Below, in pieces: positions 11,606 through 22,837 of a DNA stretch of 64,000 bases. Origin of the DNA: Saturnia japonica (lineage: Eukaryota; Arthropoda; Insecta; Lepidoptera; Saturniidae). The stretch is taken from the NCBI GenBank assembly GCA_033032175.1, contig CM065312.1, positions 9,300,001 through 9,364,000 on the forward strand, written 5' to 3'. Under the pieces are notes generated by a model. It worked only from the letters and a program-made list of their open reading frames with translations, had not been told where the DNA came from and made no database searches. The stretch's first letter is position 1. Each line of letters opens with the position of its first letter. Made by a program: the position numbers and the translations under genes.

Positions 11606-12687
11606 TCTATATTATTTTTTTGTTTATTTATTTGAACGCACTACTAAACCTTTGGAAATACTAGTCAGATTTGAGAAATTATTTTTGCATTATATAGGAA
11701 TTTTATTTACATATTGAGGAAAGATTATAGACCATAATATAACTTCAAGCTAAAAATCTCAGGCTGAAATCTATAGAGCATACTCAGCCTTAGTTCAAAC
11801 TTTGCTAAGTAAATACTCAGCGCAACCTTAGCTTTCGAATTTATAATCAAGTTACGCTAAACATAAGCTTAGCTTTGACTGAAGAAGTGTCTGTTGATTG
11901 TCAATTAACGTTTCGATACCGCATCGGGACTGTAAAATTTCTTCAACCCAAACGAATAAATTTATCACGAACTATGTACAGAAAATTGAAAAGGTATTTA
12001 AAATAGGATTTAAATTGTGTAATTGTATAATAGTCAACTTGCTTTAAAGTAAAAACGACAGATTATTCGTACAAAAAATTAAAAAAAAATTAAGTTTGAA
12101 ACCAATAATCATTGGATATGAACATGATCATTTTACAAACGTAATTTGTATTTGTTACGTCGATTCGCTTGAAATAGTTTTGTTGAATTAAACAAACAAC
12201 TGCAAACGGCAAAAATGACAAAACATGTTCAAACGTAGTACGTAATAGAAACAGTCATTTCTATGTAGTATAAGCCAATGAGAATCAAGCAATACAGATA
12301 ATTTAAAAAGTATATAAAATCACTGTTACGTCACTATTACACCATACTATTTTTTTATTCGTATAATACCCAAGTTTTCCATATATGCCGTCGAATTCGA
12401 TGACTTGAACTTTACGCAGGCAAAACTGCGCAAATGCTAAGTTTGCGACTATAATTTTAATTTCGGAACTTAAAGACTGAGATAAGTCTGGGTACGCTTA
12501 TAGATTTCAGCCTATGAAGCGGAGAAGTAACTATGAACGTCAAGCAATCTGAAAAGCCCTAGGGATGTACGGAAAGTGAAAACAATGACAGGCTACACGC
12601 ACAGCTACACGGATGCGTTGGTTGCGCGGTGCTGTGGTAGAGAGTTGGTCCTACAAATTTAACAGTGAAACCGTGGGGCACGGCTAG
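11606..12687 (+). mobile_element. Helitron-like element, family H-A, split by a MITE
   Basis: Starts TCTATATTATTT after an A (11605) and ends CTAG at 12684-12687 before a T, the A|TC...CTAG|T arrangement. The 5' module (TTGAACGCACTAC...ACTAGTCAGATTTG) and 3' module (GTAACTATGAACGTCAAGCA; GTGAAACCGTGGGGCAC) are separated by 753 bp of foreign sequence. Without that insert the element is about 329 bp. Confidence 0.7.
11761..12513. mobile_element. MITE-like element nested in a Helitron-like element
   Basis: Terminal inverted repeats begin AGGCTGAAATCTATAGAGC (11761) and, read inward from 12513, AGGCTGAAATCTATAAGCG. Similarity continues through TACTCAGCC/TACCCAGAC. The span is 753 bp with no transposase, so it is non-autonomous. 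The insertion point is defined because both flanks are H-A family sequence. A target duplication was not clear, and the transposon superfamily is unassigned. Confidence 0.65.
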
Positions 12688-14015
12688 TGATAAATAAAGT
12701 AAAATAAACATTACACAATCGTAATTACGTATTTGATTAATACAAACATTATGCTACAGCTGCTGTGAAGTTTTCGAAATAATTAATATTTTCTCCCCAA
12801 CACACGTGCATATTATGCTCCTTTTGAAATTTCAACTCACCATTTAATCAGTGCCTCACTCGAGGCATTTGCTCGTAAATAATGGGCAATAGCAGTCGTG
12901 AACGAAACAATCGTATAGTAAATTTTAAAAACGATTCTCTTAAAACAGCTGGGCGACTGTTTGTTTGAATGTTTACAGCGTCTGTCGTCTGCTAAGTTGA
13001 TAGCAAATTCTTTACATCATTAGGTTTATTATTGCCTCTTGGTTACTAATGATACTAATTTACACAATAATTTCTCTTACATTACTTTTCTTATAAGATA
13101 CAACGTAGTTTTTAGTTGAGTGGATATATTTAATTATATTTCAATGGAACATTATTTAAGTTTTAGCATAGATTTAATAATAATTTATATGAATGCGGTT
13201 ACGATTTGATTTCAACCTAAACAGCTTAAATAAGTTCATTCATTCACAGATGTAATTAATATATTTTGATATTAAACATCCAAGCACAGTAATAACAGTC
13301 ATATATATCACACTAAAGTTTGCCTTGTTGCGGACTTTAGTTTAGCTCGTCACAACACTACAGTATAGTACCACTGCTCCACAAGGCTGTTGTGAGATCT
13401 ACGTGAGTTCCAATCGAGATTTATATGAATTACTAATATTTTAATAGAGTATATATTTATTTAAATTAGCCATTATTATTCGCTATGTGGATATTGTTGT
13501 GTATGTATTTAGTAATTACAAGTAGGTAAAGCGTATTTTTTATATGTTCTATGATATTTATGTGAGAATTATTAAGGAAGCATTTTTTAAGTGCAATAAT
13601 CTCGTTTACGTGATCACAAGTCTTAACATATTATAAATGCACCATTTACGAATACCACATTCCTTATGACAATGCATAAATACAAACATACGGCCAAACG
13701 GACGTGTCTAAAGAAACGTTTCGCAATCGATGCTGCGAATTCAGCAATATTGCACATGAACAACAACATTGTGCTTTGTAACAATGCTCTGGGAATCTCA
13801 ACAGAACTAACTTTAGGTGAAATATTTACATGCCGTTTAGCGCACTTCTTGTGTTCAGCATCATCATGCTGTCGAGCGTTTTCATATTTTGTTTGTTGTA
13901 TATTGAATTCGAGGAGATAATAACGTTGAAAATTGTAATAAGCATACTATATATGTAGTATGTAATATTTGTAGGGAGAGTTTTACCCTTGCTACTTTTG
14001 AACAATGAAGTTAAA
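12688..14015. other. Mostly featureless, with one weak minus-strand open segment
   Basis: On the minus strand, about 57 codons are open from near 13010 to a GTGAGT donor-like word at about 12836-12841, without a recognisable acceptor or protein family. The frame at 13666-13920 (84 codons) is also unrecognised. Text at 13310-13430 hints at a decayed SINE. Confidence 0.3.
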
Positions 14016-14195
14016 CTAGCTGGATCCCGCCCGCTTCGCCGGGCCTTTTTTTAAAATTTGGATATATCATAGTATTTCGGGAATCGTAAGGAACATTTTA
14101 AAAAATAGTTCATCAAAATTCGTCCAATAGGTTTTTGGGTTAAATAATACATACAATTCCACACAAAGAAGGCTGTAGTTCCCATGAATGACATC
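14016..14195 (-). mobile_element. Helitron-like end, fragment
   Basis: Plus text A|CTAGCTGGATCCCGCCCGCTT is the reverse complement of an ...AGCGGGCGGGATCCAGCTAG|T end. It is followed by the AAAATTCGTCCAATAGGTTT segment found in this class of lepidopteran repeats. The 5' end is not defined. Confidence 0.45.
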
Positions 14196-15199
14196 ATTTC
14201 TAAAATCTTCTTTATATCAAAGCTAGGGAGGGACGTTTTGAATTAGCATCCCCAGCCAATAATTTTAGTCGTTTAGATATTTTTAGCATTTTAAATTGAA
14301 ATTCAATGAGAGGGGCTATAAACATTACCAAGTCTAATACATAGTTTATAATTTAATAGTCTAATAATAAATGAAGATTCAAAAATAAACCCCTAAAAAT
14401 TCGATGTTCACATTATTCGTGTGTAGCGCCGCGCTATTTATTAGGCTGATGAATGTATTGACACAATAGTGAGAAAAAATACAGCAATTCAATTTAGATT
14501 TCTATCTATAATGACCTTAGAACGTTATTTGAAGTGTTTTAGCGCTATTTGTAAAACAATGTTATAATAACAAAGATATAATTTTTTTAACGCCAGCCGT
14601 GTGAGACGTTTTGTCTAATGGTCAAGAAAAATTTACAGTGATTTATGAATAGTGTTATCTATTTTCACACAGTATACACATCAAAGATTCGAGATACAAT
14701 CGTAGATATAAGAGCGTTCATCGTTTTAACCTGTTTTCAAATACTATTTTGTAACTCGTGAATTTTAATGTAATTTTCAATAATCAATTAATTTTATTAC
14801 AAAAGTTTTTCTTTGTGTGTCAATGGGTGTGGATATCACTACGGCGAAAAGCAACCTACATACCTAAATAAAAGCCCTTTATAAAGGTGTGCCCACACCT
14901 CGCACGCCAATACACCATTAGCCACGACAATATTTCATAAACGCTCATATAATATGCAAGTAACGTGTCCGTATTTATGACACATTGTCGGGTGACACAG
15001 AAAAAATAATTCCTTGACGACATTATATATAACGCTTACTTATTCGTAAAGTGAATATGAATCTCAAACAAATTTTAGTATTACATTTACAGATATATAC
15101 CTCTTCCAAGATTTAATATATTGCATAACAATTTTAAATACTTTGTTAAAACAACTTTATGTTAAATACCGACTGCTCTTGAATTCAATTGCTATTAAT
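14196..15199. other. Stretch with no recognised gene or repeat
   Basis: A+T-rich DNA with scattered short palindromes (for example TAGCGCCGCGCTA near 14425). Nothing supported. Confidence 0.4.
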
Positions 15200-15335
15200 A
15201 AGGCACAAAGCCAAACTCTAAGCTGCCACTGAAAATTTCATAGAAAATCCAATAGCACTTTGCGCGACCTGAAAATCGAACCTAACCTAGAGCACGGTAG
15301 TCGCGTTTAAGATCACTAAGCTAATGAGGCAGTTA
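15200..15335 (-). mobile_element. tRNA-headed SINE (SINE-C), truncated and diverged
   Basis: Matches 7345-7612: GGCACAAAGCCAAACTC, GCTGCCACTGAAAATTTCAT, GACCTGAAAATCGAACC and the head AATGAGGCAGTT. Box B is recognisable; box A is degraded (GATCACTAAGCTAATGAGGC). Confidence 0.6.
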
Positions 15336-15399
15336 TGAAGTTATGAACTGTCAATATTAAAACGATAAACTCTAAATCAGGTTTTTTAAAACAAAAAAT

Positions 15400-15451
15400 A
15401 TAAGTACCATTTTGTAAATTGTACCAGTGCAAAGCTGGGGCGGGTCGCTAG
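15400..15451 (+). mobile_element. Helitron-like 3' end fragment
   Basis: AAAGCTGGGGCGGGTCGCTAG followed by T matches the GCGGGTCGCTAG|T terminus of CTAG-ending lepidopteran Helitron-like repeats. Only the end is recognisable. Confidence 0.4.
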
Positions 15452-15749
15452 TTATTATTAAAGCTTAACTCGCGCCGAGAGTAGCGTGCGGGAAACAGCT
15501 GGTACCTATGTATAATGCGGAAAGTATTATAGTTAGTGATTTTGTATTTATGTAATTAGTACTGATTTATTTTATGACGAGGGTGTGACGCATGAGATAA
15601 CCCGGATTGCGGCATAAACTTTACACATTAGATTGACCAATTACTTTACAATCCAATTTTCAGGGATGTTTTTAAAAATATCATTATATAATCAACTTCT
15701 ATCTCATCCATTCAGTTCTTTATGCGTGATTGAAGGAATTGAAACAAAC

Positions 15750-16010
15750 GTACTTTCACAATTTTCGTTGTTATTTTCGTCTTGTAATTTTATTTTTACT
15801 AATATTAAAGGCAATTCTTATAGCCTATCAGTAGAGACACATATATTTCATCAAAATAGGTTGATAATTAATACACATTTCATTATTATTATTATTTACG
15901 ATTTGTAAAAGAACTAATCACAATTCTTATAGCCTGTTAATAATGGAATGACAAATTCTTCCCGTCTACAAAATTTCATCTATATAAAATTAGACTTTAT
16001 AAAACTTTTT
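15750..16010 (-). repeat. Family H-C modules, two in tandem
   Basis: Two units carry AATTCTTATAGCCTATCA/AATTCTTATAGCCTGTTA. The second is followed by TTCCCGTCTACAAAATTTCA. The same module occurs in the arrays at 1427-1759 and 56265-57085. The frame at 15633-15908 lies across it and is not a gene. Confidence 0.5.
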
Positions 16011-16495
16011 TATATATACATATTACATATATATGTATTATGGACCGTTCTTATATATAATCCAGTATTTCGGTAAATCAACAAATAACAATATTATAAA
16101 TCACATATTATTATGTATCCAACAATTTGTACTGGGATCGAAGAGTATAATGTACAGTATCGAATAAATAGGAAATGATACTTATAACGTGTATATTATA
16201 TTTGAATCAAGCACATAATAAATATTCCTACGCGTTAAATCACTCTTCGCTGTTTTACCTTCGAACATAACAACATCCGCATATTATGTTATTTATAACT
16301 ATTATTTTGACTGTTTCAAAACCTACACAAGCAGTATGAATTTGTAGTAGGTACCTACTTGTAAACTAAGGTAGTAGATACTTGAAACAACATTTCTTTA
16401 TTGATCAAGGTGATAATTTTATCGTGTCAATATCGATCAATGATGTGTTGCGTTTTTGATATACTAATGGTTTTTTTCTCTTTATTCTAATTCAG
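16011..16495. other. A+T-rich, candidate intron 3' end
   Basis: No repeat recognised. The last 40 bases form a strong 3' splice site: a branch-like TACTAATG at 16461-16468, a pyrimidine-rich tract (TTTTTTTCTCTTTATTC) and TTCAG ending at 16495. Confidence 0.4.
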
Positions 16496-16582
16496 AAAAG
16501 TGACTACGCAGCATTTGATGTTGTGTACGATACTGACTATAAACAAACGACTACCGCTGAGAGACAAGTTCTTATTGTTTAA
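16496..16582 (+). CDS. Candidate terminal coding exon of an unidentified host gene
   Basis: Directly after a strong acceptor (branch-like ACTAAT about 30 nt upstream, long pyrimidine tract, TTCAG at 16491-16495) one frame is open for 28 codons to TAA. The peptide starts KSDYAAFDVVYDTDY and ends QVLIV. It is polar, acidic and tyrosine-rich, unlike the lysine/isoleucine/phenylalanine-rich chance frames nearby. The LIV C-terminus fits a class II PDZ-binding tail (hydrophobic-x-hydrophobic), suggesting a cytoplasmic tail. That is inference. An AATAAA signal follows at 16728-16733, giving a plausible last exon of about 260 nt. I do not recognise the protein, and no upstream exon is visible in this window. 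Confidence 0.3.
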   Translation, partial: KSDYAAFDVVYDTDYKQTTTAERQVLIV

Positions 16583-16727
16583 TTTTATATACTTATCTTG
16601 CTTTACTCGGAATAGCATAACATAACTAGTTGTAAGTATCATAGTAAACAATTTCGTTATTTTAAAAATTTGTAAACGTAAAGAAAGTAATAATTTAAAT
16701 TACCATATATTGATATATGGTACCAGC

Positions 16728-16733
16728 AATAAA
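16728..16733 (+). promoter_or_regulatory. Poly(A) signal downstream of candidate terminal exon
   Basis: AATAAA lies 146 nt after the candidate stop codon. A T-rich stretch with GT words (GGTTTC) follows at 16745-16770. A 9-bp perfect hairpin (TACCATATA / TATATGGTA, 16701-16722) lies just upstream. Confidence 0.35.
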
Positions 16734-16759
16734 GTTCCGTATTCCGTATTATAAATCAT

Positions 16760-17949
16760 TGGTTTCATAATATTTTCTTAATTTGTTAAACTAACTCACT
16801 GCATGTAAACGAAAAATGTAATTAACAAAAAACTTTTAACTTGGCCTACATAGTTAACAAGCGGATACGCTAGGACCAAGCGGAAACTGTAACATGAAAC
16901 TGGAACGATCCAACACGACAATAGAACAGACTAACTCAAAAGCCTTTTTTTAATGTATGACGCGAACGGATGAAAAGTCATAACACTGTCATATAACTCT
17001 GTGCGTATTTACCTCCAAGAAAACAACCAAAAATTTCAGCAAAAAACATTAATATCAATGTGCGAAGAGTATAGGTAGTTTAAATGAGTAGGTGTGATAG
17101 AGAAGCATAGCTATTGTCATACACCTGCCGCGTTTCACCTGGCACGGGGTGCCGTCCATATTTGATTAAATTTTTTCGGGGTTGCAGTCCTAACTATGAA
17201 TACGGGTAGCGAATTGAATTGTGTTTGTAATTTATAAATGACTTTGACTTTTTCGCACCTTTTGATCAATTATGTACGTCATATTTATGTAAAATCGAAT
17301 TGAAGTTTACATGCTGCGGTGGTTTGGGGTGTACAATATTACGTAAGCGAATTTTCAATGGTTTGAATTTAAGGAAAAATAAGAATTTGGGGACTCTTTC
17401 CAAATCATAAGAACAAAGATTTTTTATGAATTCAAATTTTTATGAAATGTATAAAATATAAAAGAACATTTTTAATTTTATGTGAAGTATCAGAGCACTC
17501 ATTTATTTTTGGTTAGATAATAAAATACTATTATTAAATTAAGTTATAAATATTGTTTTAAAAACATCTTCAAAATGTTGTCAATTTCCAGTAATAGGTT
17601 AATAGGTTATTAACCTACATTAAGATTTACGTAATACATACTTGGTTACCTCCTTTTCATGCAATATTTCTATCATCATTTGACCGTCTCTATGAGTAAT
17701 TGAAAACTTCACGCTTCGTTTGATTACATTTAAGATATTTACTAATAACAGTTTTACAAATCTTAGTGCTAATGGTTTAATAACAAACAAAATGTGACCA
17801 GTTTTGTTATAAAAGGGCGCGTACATTTGTAGACAAATTTATGCATATTTGCTAGGTACTATTGCTGTTCACCTCTAAAGTCAATAGAACTTGCTTATCT
17901 TTCTATATACCTACATGATATCTTATAACAAAGTTATATAGTAAATTCT
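16760..17949. other. Stretch with no recognised gene or repeat
   Basis: Contains a moderately G+C patch at 17120-17190 with a GGCAC-GGG-GTGCC mini-hairpin. The minus frame 17620-17826 is unsupported. Confidence 0.35.
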
Positions 17950-18030
17950 GTAGCGATATTTGGGAGAGGCCTATGTCCACTAGAGGACGTTTTTCGGCTG
18001 AATTGATGATGATGATGTTGATGACGATAG
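17950..18030 (+). mobile_element. RTE-type LINE 3' end
   Basis: GGGAGAGGCCTATGTCCACT, GAGGACGTTTTTCGGCTGA and an ATGATGATGATG tail match the reverse complement of the 3' end at 47085-47130. That copy follows a recognisable RTE reverse-transcriptase C-terminus. The (ATG/TGA)n microsatellite-like tail is usual for RTE. Only about 80 bp survive. Confidence 0.65.
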
Positions 18031-18250
18031 TAAATAACACTGAAATCTACGACAGTAGTGATGAAAAAATATAGTTTATTAGTATATTATACTTTTTCTG
18101 ATTTTATACATGTATCAAATTTGAAGAATAGATTTATTATAGTTAATAGATTTATAAAACGAAGTAGCTACGATTTTTTTCCATTTACTTTTTACCCTTT
18201 ACTTACTTACACGGTAATGTCTTTATCCTTTTTATGACAGAAAAATTACA

Positions 18251-19520
18251 TTTTGTCAAAAAAGTATCAGGAATTGATGATTTGTTTATGGTTCCGAATA
18301 CATTTTTTTTGTTTTTCTTTTTGTTGTTAGATTGGCACAACTGTGTTTAATTTTGGCGTGGAGTTTGAGTTGTCTATCATTTAGATTAAATATAGTGCTG
18401 TTTTTAGTTAGATCATAATATCTAGTGTGTATTGCTGCGAATTTCATAATCGACAAAAACATCGAACAAAAAGTTTGTTTTAAATTTTGCATCGCCAATG
18501 TAATTCGCGTTCGGAGACACTGAAAATGTTACAGAAGACTTGCGATGAATCGACTTTATCAAAAACACGTACTTAAAAGCGATTGAAATAGGCTAGAAGA
18601 TTTGCCTCGTCCTGGGAAGCCATCAACGCCTTCAACTGAAGTTAACATCGCAAAATTGAATGAAATAGTGACTGAAAATCCTCATTCAAGTTTGAGAGAG
18701 ATAGCTGCTGAACTTTATGTGTCTCACGAGTCGATCCGTATCATTTTAAATAATCCCTTGGGTATGAAACATGTTGCCGCTCGGCTAGTCCCAAAAGATC
18801 TGAATTTTCTCCAAAAACTCAATCGCTTAAGAGCCGCTAAGGACATGATAGAACGAATCAATTCCGACCCAACATTCATGAAACGCATTGTTACTGGTGA
18901 CAAGACGTGGGTTTACGAGTTTGACATGCAAACTGGTCAACAAGCTTCGGATTAGCGCCTTCCATCTGAACCGTAACCGAAAAAATCACGCCAAAGTCGA
19001 TAGAAAGTCAGTCATGACAGTCAATTCTTACCGGAAGGTCAAACGGTAAATGAAGTATATTATTTGAGCGTTATGCGGTGTTCAAGAGAGCAAATTCGAC
19101 GAAAAAAGCTAGATTGTGGAATGAAAATTCTTGGAATTTTCACCACGTTAATGTGCCTTCGCATAAGGCTATCATTATGAACTAATTTTTGTCCAAAAAC
19201 TCAATACTATCGAGGAACCATCTTATGACCAGATATGGCTCCAGCCGACTTCTTTCTCTTTCCTAAACTCAAATTAGCACTTCGTGGCACCCGTTTTTAT
19301 TCGGTAGAAGACATGAAGGAGAATTCGCTATGAGAAATAAAATCAATTCCAGAAAAAGCGTTTAAAAAATGTTTTGATGATTGGATTATTCGTTGTCGTT
19401 AGTGTATCGTTTCTAAAGGAGCATACTTTGAACGCGATGAAATAAATTTGGATGAATAACTAACATTTTATGTATTATTGATCTTTTCCCGGTACTTTAG
19501 CTAAGTTTCCCGGACAGAGT
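18251..19520 (+). mobile_element. mariner-like element, inactive
   Basis: About 1.27 kb, the normal length for mariner. The left end TTTTGTCAAAAAAGTATCAG and right end (reverse complement TGTCCGGGAAACTT...AAAGTACCGGGAA) are imperfect inverted repeats, with a probable 13-bp insertion in the right one. The interior carries a decayed transposase (separate entry). The exact TA target sites were not settled. Confidence 0.7.
18450..19458 (+). pseudogene. mariner transposase, broken
   Basis: The N-terminal part (IEQKVCFKFCI...) and the PRPGKPSTPSTEVNIAKL linker are recognisable. A DNA-binding segment reads SLREIAAELYVSHESIRIIL, then HVAARLVPK. The first catalytic aspartate is in IVTGDKTWVYEFD (about 18890-18930). 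The second motif, normally HDNAPSH, reads HHVNVPSH (19141-19161), so the aspartate is a valine. The third aspartate survives in PDMAPADFFLFPK (about 19229-19267) in another frame. Stops and shifts occur near 18525, 18953, 18978 and 19200. This was a DD34D transposase; it is now non-functional. The longest open piece is 18602-18955, without an ATG start. Confidence 0.85.
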
Positions 19521-20234
19521 AGTAAGGGTTTCCAACCGAAATATCGAAAATGTATTATTATGGTGGTAACACCCACCAACTTGTCGCGTTTCGGAATCAA
19601 CCGGTGTCAAGCAGGGTCGTAGGATATTCTGTAGGTACTTGAGTAGGTCGCGCCCACCATGCACATGGTGATAAACCCATATCCAGCTGCCGAAAGGTAT
19701 AAAGGCTCGGTGGTCGTAGCAAAGCTTGGATTGTACCTACTATTGTACTACTACGTGCCGCCATTTTGACATATTACCGACAAACAAAATAAAAAATACA
19801 TCTCGTACTAACTGATAATTCAAAAATAGTTTTATTTTTTTAAACGAATTAATAAACGACATGATAAGGTGACTAGTGAAATATAATTAATTGTAACATT
19901 TCAATGTAATCCGAAACCGACACAAAGTGTATTATTTACGTAGACATCTCACTCAAACGTCCGTAATCCGCAAGGACCCGAGGTCGGGGCGGTTTCCCGC
20001 AACAGCTTATCGGGTCTCGCAACTTTCACTATGACCGCTGTCAACTCGAAACCTTTACAAATTATATTGGTTTAAATAGCTTAACAAATTTCACTTCATT
20101 AATATTATTTTAAGTATTTCGTTTTTTCAATCACCTTAAAGTATTATTGGAAGGTCATGATGTTAGTAGGTAATGTAATTGTGATTTGAATTTCGATTTT
20201 TAGATACAAGACGTTATTATAAAGCCCGAGTTTT
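19521..20234. other. Mixed stretch, two moderately G+C patches
   Basis: 19560-19740 and 19960-20050 are richer in G+C and CpG than their flanks (GTAATCCGCAAGGACCCGAG; CACCATGCACATGGTG palindrome at 19656-19671). No family is recognised. They could be old repeats or regulatory DNA. Confidence 0.3.
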
Positions 20235-21018
20235 TATTTTAATTTGTTTAAATGAACCTAATCTATGGTACTACTAGTCAGATCTGATAAATATTTTTTC
20301 TTGCTATAGCTTTTTTATTGATAAAGGATATATAGTTTATATAAAATCACGCTGACCCTTAGAAGGGGAGAAAAGAGGAAAGAAGAAGAGTTCAGAAAAT
20401 TCACGGTCAGGAAATAGGTACGGTAAGCAAGAACAAAGTAATGATGCGGGGGGGCCGAGTGGCTTGGCGAGTGTTATCGGGGGACGAGGGCTAGTTATCC
20501 GCCCGACGAGATCCGAGTATTACCGAGAAGGGCCGAACTGTGAATATCTAAACAAAGAAATTTGCTTACGCCAAAGTACTATAAGTTTTCTACCAAAAAT
20601 TAGTAATTTTAAGAAGGCAAATTGAAAACATATTCATAACTAACCTATTCATTAAGACCATTCCAATAAATCCAAACACGATAACTCTGTTGTAAGATGG
20701 TGAGGACTTAGGTATTCTGAAAATTGATGTTGCGGCATCAGGTTACTGTGTTCTTCTAGTATAATTGAAGTAACAAAATACCACAATTCGGTTTGATCAA
20801 ACCATTGGAAGATGCTCACATCTATTTATCAACTAGAAAAGAGCTGATAATCTTCGAACGGTTGAACAGATTTTCTTGAGTCACCTTTCAAACAAAACAA
20901 AAAAAGTAAATCAAAAGCGATTCAGCCATTTGGGAGCTACGATGGCACAGATAAACACCCCTCTGTTTTCATCGGGGGATGTAAATTAAACGCGAGTGAA
21001 ACCACGGTGCACGTCTAG
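20235..21018 (+). mobile_element. Helitron-like element, family H-A, with internal insert
   Basis: The 5' module (AACCTAATCTATGGTACTAC, TATAGTTTATATAAAATCACGC) lies at 20250-20352. A 3' end with AAACGCGAGTGAAACCACGG then CTAG lies at 21015-21018 before T. Between them are about 630 bp of other sequence: a G+C-rich unassigned piece (20355-20560) and a family F repeat. The two ends may belong to one interrupted element, but two adjacent fragments cannot be excluded. Confidence 0.5.
20685..20985 (+). repeat. Dispersed repeat family F
   Basis: Matches 37135-37497: TGGTGAGGACTTAGGTATTC, GGAAGATGCTCACATCTATT, CGAACGGTTGAACAGATTTT and GGAGCTACGATGGCACAGAT, ending near an ACCCCTCTGTTTTCATCGGGG-like terminus. 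The class is unknown to me; this repeat is common in Lepidoptera. Confidence 0.6.
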
Positions 21019-21299
21019 TTATTCATATGAAATTAAAATGAGTACTGGCAGAAAGGAAGGCTGGCAAGAAGGCCTTTTCAAATCAACTAATATTACATTA
21101 AAAATAAAAGTAATATAACTTATATTACTATGTGAACTGTAATCGTGTTTTTCGACCTTCATAGGGAAGGTCAGATCTGAAAGTTAAATAATAATAATTA
21201 TGATTAATACATAAATTTACTACACTAAATATTCGGCAATATTTAATGTTTCATTGTGTTGGCTTTTTAGGAGGCCTTGATCTGATAAGTACTTCAGTT

Positions 21300-21640
21300 A
21301 CATTTAGTGGTTTTGTTAATTTTATTTATTGGAGTGAACACTTCTTTAGCCGTGTTGAGTGATTTTTGGTAGGGGAAAAACTTATAGGTTCAAGTGATTT
21401 TCGCGTCACTAACGACCTCGACATGCTCGTGACGTATTATATTATACTCGACTGTATCATATGCGTGTTTGACTTTTTGTATGAGTAAAATCTTGTGATT
21501 TCGCGTCACCGACATGCTCTGCAATAATTCAGACTATAATTGAATTAAGAATTTAAAAAAGAACTCAGTTATTCCATTGTGTTCAATTTTCACTTCTGTC
21601 GGCAGTTGTTATGAGTGCCTCTGTTTTATTTTTATTTTTA
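21300..21640 (+). repeat. Dispersed element X
   Basis: Aligns with the reverse complement of 29258-29886. Landmarks are TTTAGCCGTGTTGAGTGATT, two direct copies of a GTGATTT(T)CGCGTCAC...GACATGCTC unit (21394-21430 and 21495-21519), and a TTCACTTCTGTCGGCAGT end. A third partial copy of the end is at 22838-22885 in reverse. No coding capacity; the class is unknown. Confidence 0.55.
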
Positions 21641-21649
21641 TAGTGACTT

Positions 21650-21890
21650 ACTGTGCAAAGTGAAATCCTAAAACAACAGAATCCATCAGTGGTCACCGCT
21701 GTCATAGCAGCCTGCACACCTCTCGGCAGCTGGATAAACTGGTTGATCCCGAAACGCGGTAAACCAAAAGGGAGTCACTATGACGGGCTAATTACCATGT
21801 GTATGTATGTATGGTGGTCGCGATCCAGTCGAGTACAAATCCCTACCATCCCACTTTATTACTGGCTATAAACCGGCGGGTGACCGTGGC
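21650..21890 (+). repeat. Repeat sharing a unit with the tandem array at 57273
   Basis: GGTTGATCCCGAAACGCGGT, AAACCAAAAGGGAGTC, GTATGGTGGTCGCGATCC and AATCCCTACCATCCCACT reappear in 57273-57450. A 72-codon frame spans it but follows the repeat, not a gene. Confidence 0.5.
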
Positions 21891-22429
21891 TTCAGGGTTT
21901 GCAACTTTTTTTATATCAAATATAGTATTTTCGAGGTTACTACCTGAAAAAATATAGTAGATGGCAAAAAAAAAAAACAAATAACAAAATATAGTAGGTT
22001 TCAAACATATTTTATTTTTAAAGGAATACATTTACAGCTTGATAAATAGATAATATAATTATGTATGATAATCAAATTGGCAATAACTTAAGCAAATCTT
22101 ATTCTGATTAGATAAATCTCAGATTATCTTATTATACTTACACCAAGAGATAAATTGGTATCAATCATTGCTTAAGCATTTTGAAATAAATCATTTTTCC
22201 TAATTTATTTATCCAATAAAAATATAGTAGTTTGCCTACTGTATATAGTTAAAGTAGGTTATTTTGGCAACCCTACTGAGGCTAAAGGTTGTTAACATAT
22301 ATCATGCTAATGTTTATACACTAGTGAAGTAAATCACACAAATTCAATTTAACCGTTTATATTGAAAAATATATGTGAAGTATGGCTTTGCTGGCCTTAG
22401 TTTAACCAGGATCAAAAAAGAAATAACGA
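21891..22429. other. A+T-rich stretch
   Basis: The text AAAATATAGTAG recurs several times (21950, 21993, 22220). This suggests a decayed repeat; nothing else is recognised. Confidence 0.35.
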
Positions 22430-22640
22430 ACCTTTAGTTGAGATATTTTCTTGTCTTGCCGGCAAGATTACTCTAGGATGACTTCTGAGTACGTAGTAAT
22501 TGCCTGAAGCGTGTATCCCCGCATGATTGTGCCGAGGCTAATTTAAGAACCCTCGGGGCGCATTTTCTTCCGCACGGCCACATTTTAAGAGCAAAGGCAA
22601 GGTCCGTTTCAAATTTAATATAAGCAGCGTATAAACTGCT
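22430..22640. promoter_or_regulatory. Candidate conserved non-coding block
   Basis: A non-repetitive patch, G+C-richer than its flanks, with TGAAGCGTGTATCCCCGCAT, CCGAGGCTAATTTAAGAACC and a CCGAGG/CCTCGG stem around 22532-22556. It is neither coding nor a known repeat. The suggestion is based only on texture. Confidence 0.2.
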
Positions 22641-22837
22641 TTAATTATTTTCCATGAAGACATTTGTTAATATAAGTATAAAGAGAGATTTAAAAATATC
22701 AAGAACGCTTTTGGGAGACGTTTGATACTTTGTTGTTTCGATCAAGAGTTGTCTTGTCAAGCTATAATAAAAAAGAAATTGATTATATGTATTAAGTTAT
22801 CTATCAAATAAAGAACAGAACTTAACAAAATAATTCA

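Noticed and set aside
12836..13010. 57-codon minus open segment ending in GTGAGT
   Set aside because: No acceptor with a pyrimidine tract, no homology, and stops just upstream.
13666..13920. 84-codon frame beginning MTMHKYKHTAKRTCL
   Set aside because: No homology recognised and no splice context. Composition does not separate it from chance.
20355..20560. G+C-rich piece considered as an LTR or gag fragment
   Set aside because: No long terminal repeats, primer-binding site or protein motif found; left unassigned.
21930..21960. Minus-strand TTTTTTCAG|GTAGTA, a second AG|GT junction
   Set aside because: GTAGTA is a poor donor, the tract is a simple T run, and it sits in decayed repeat sequence.
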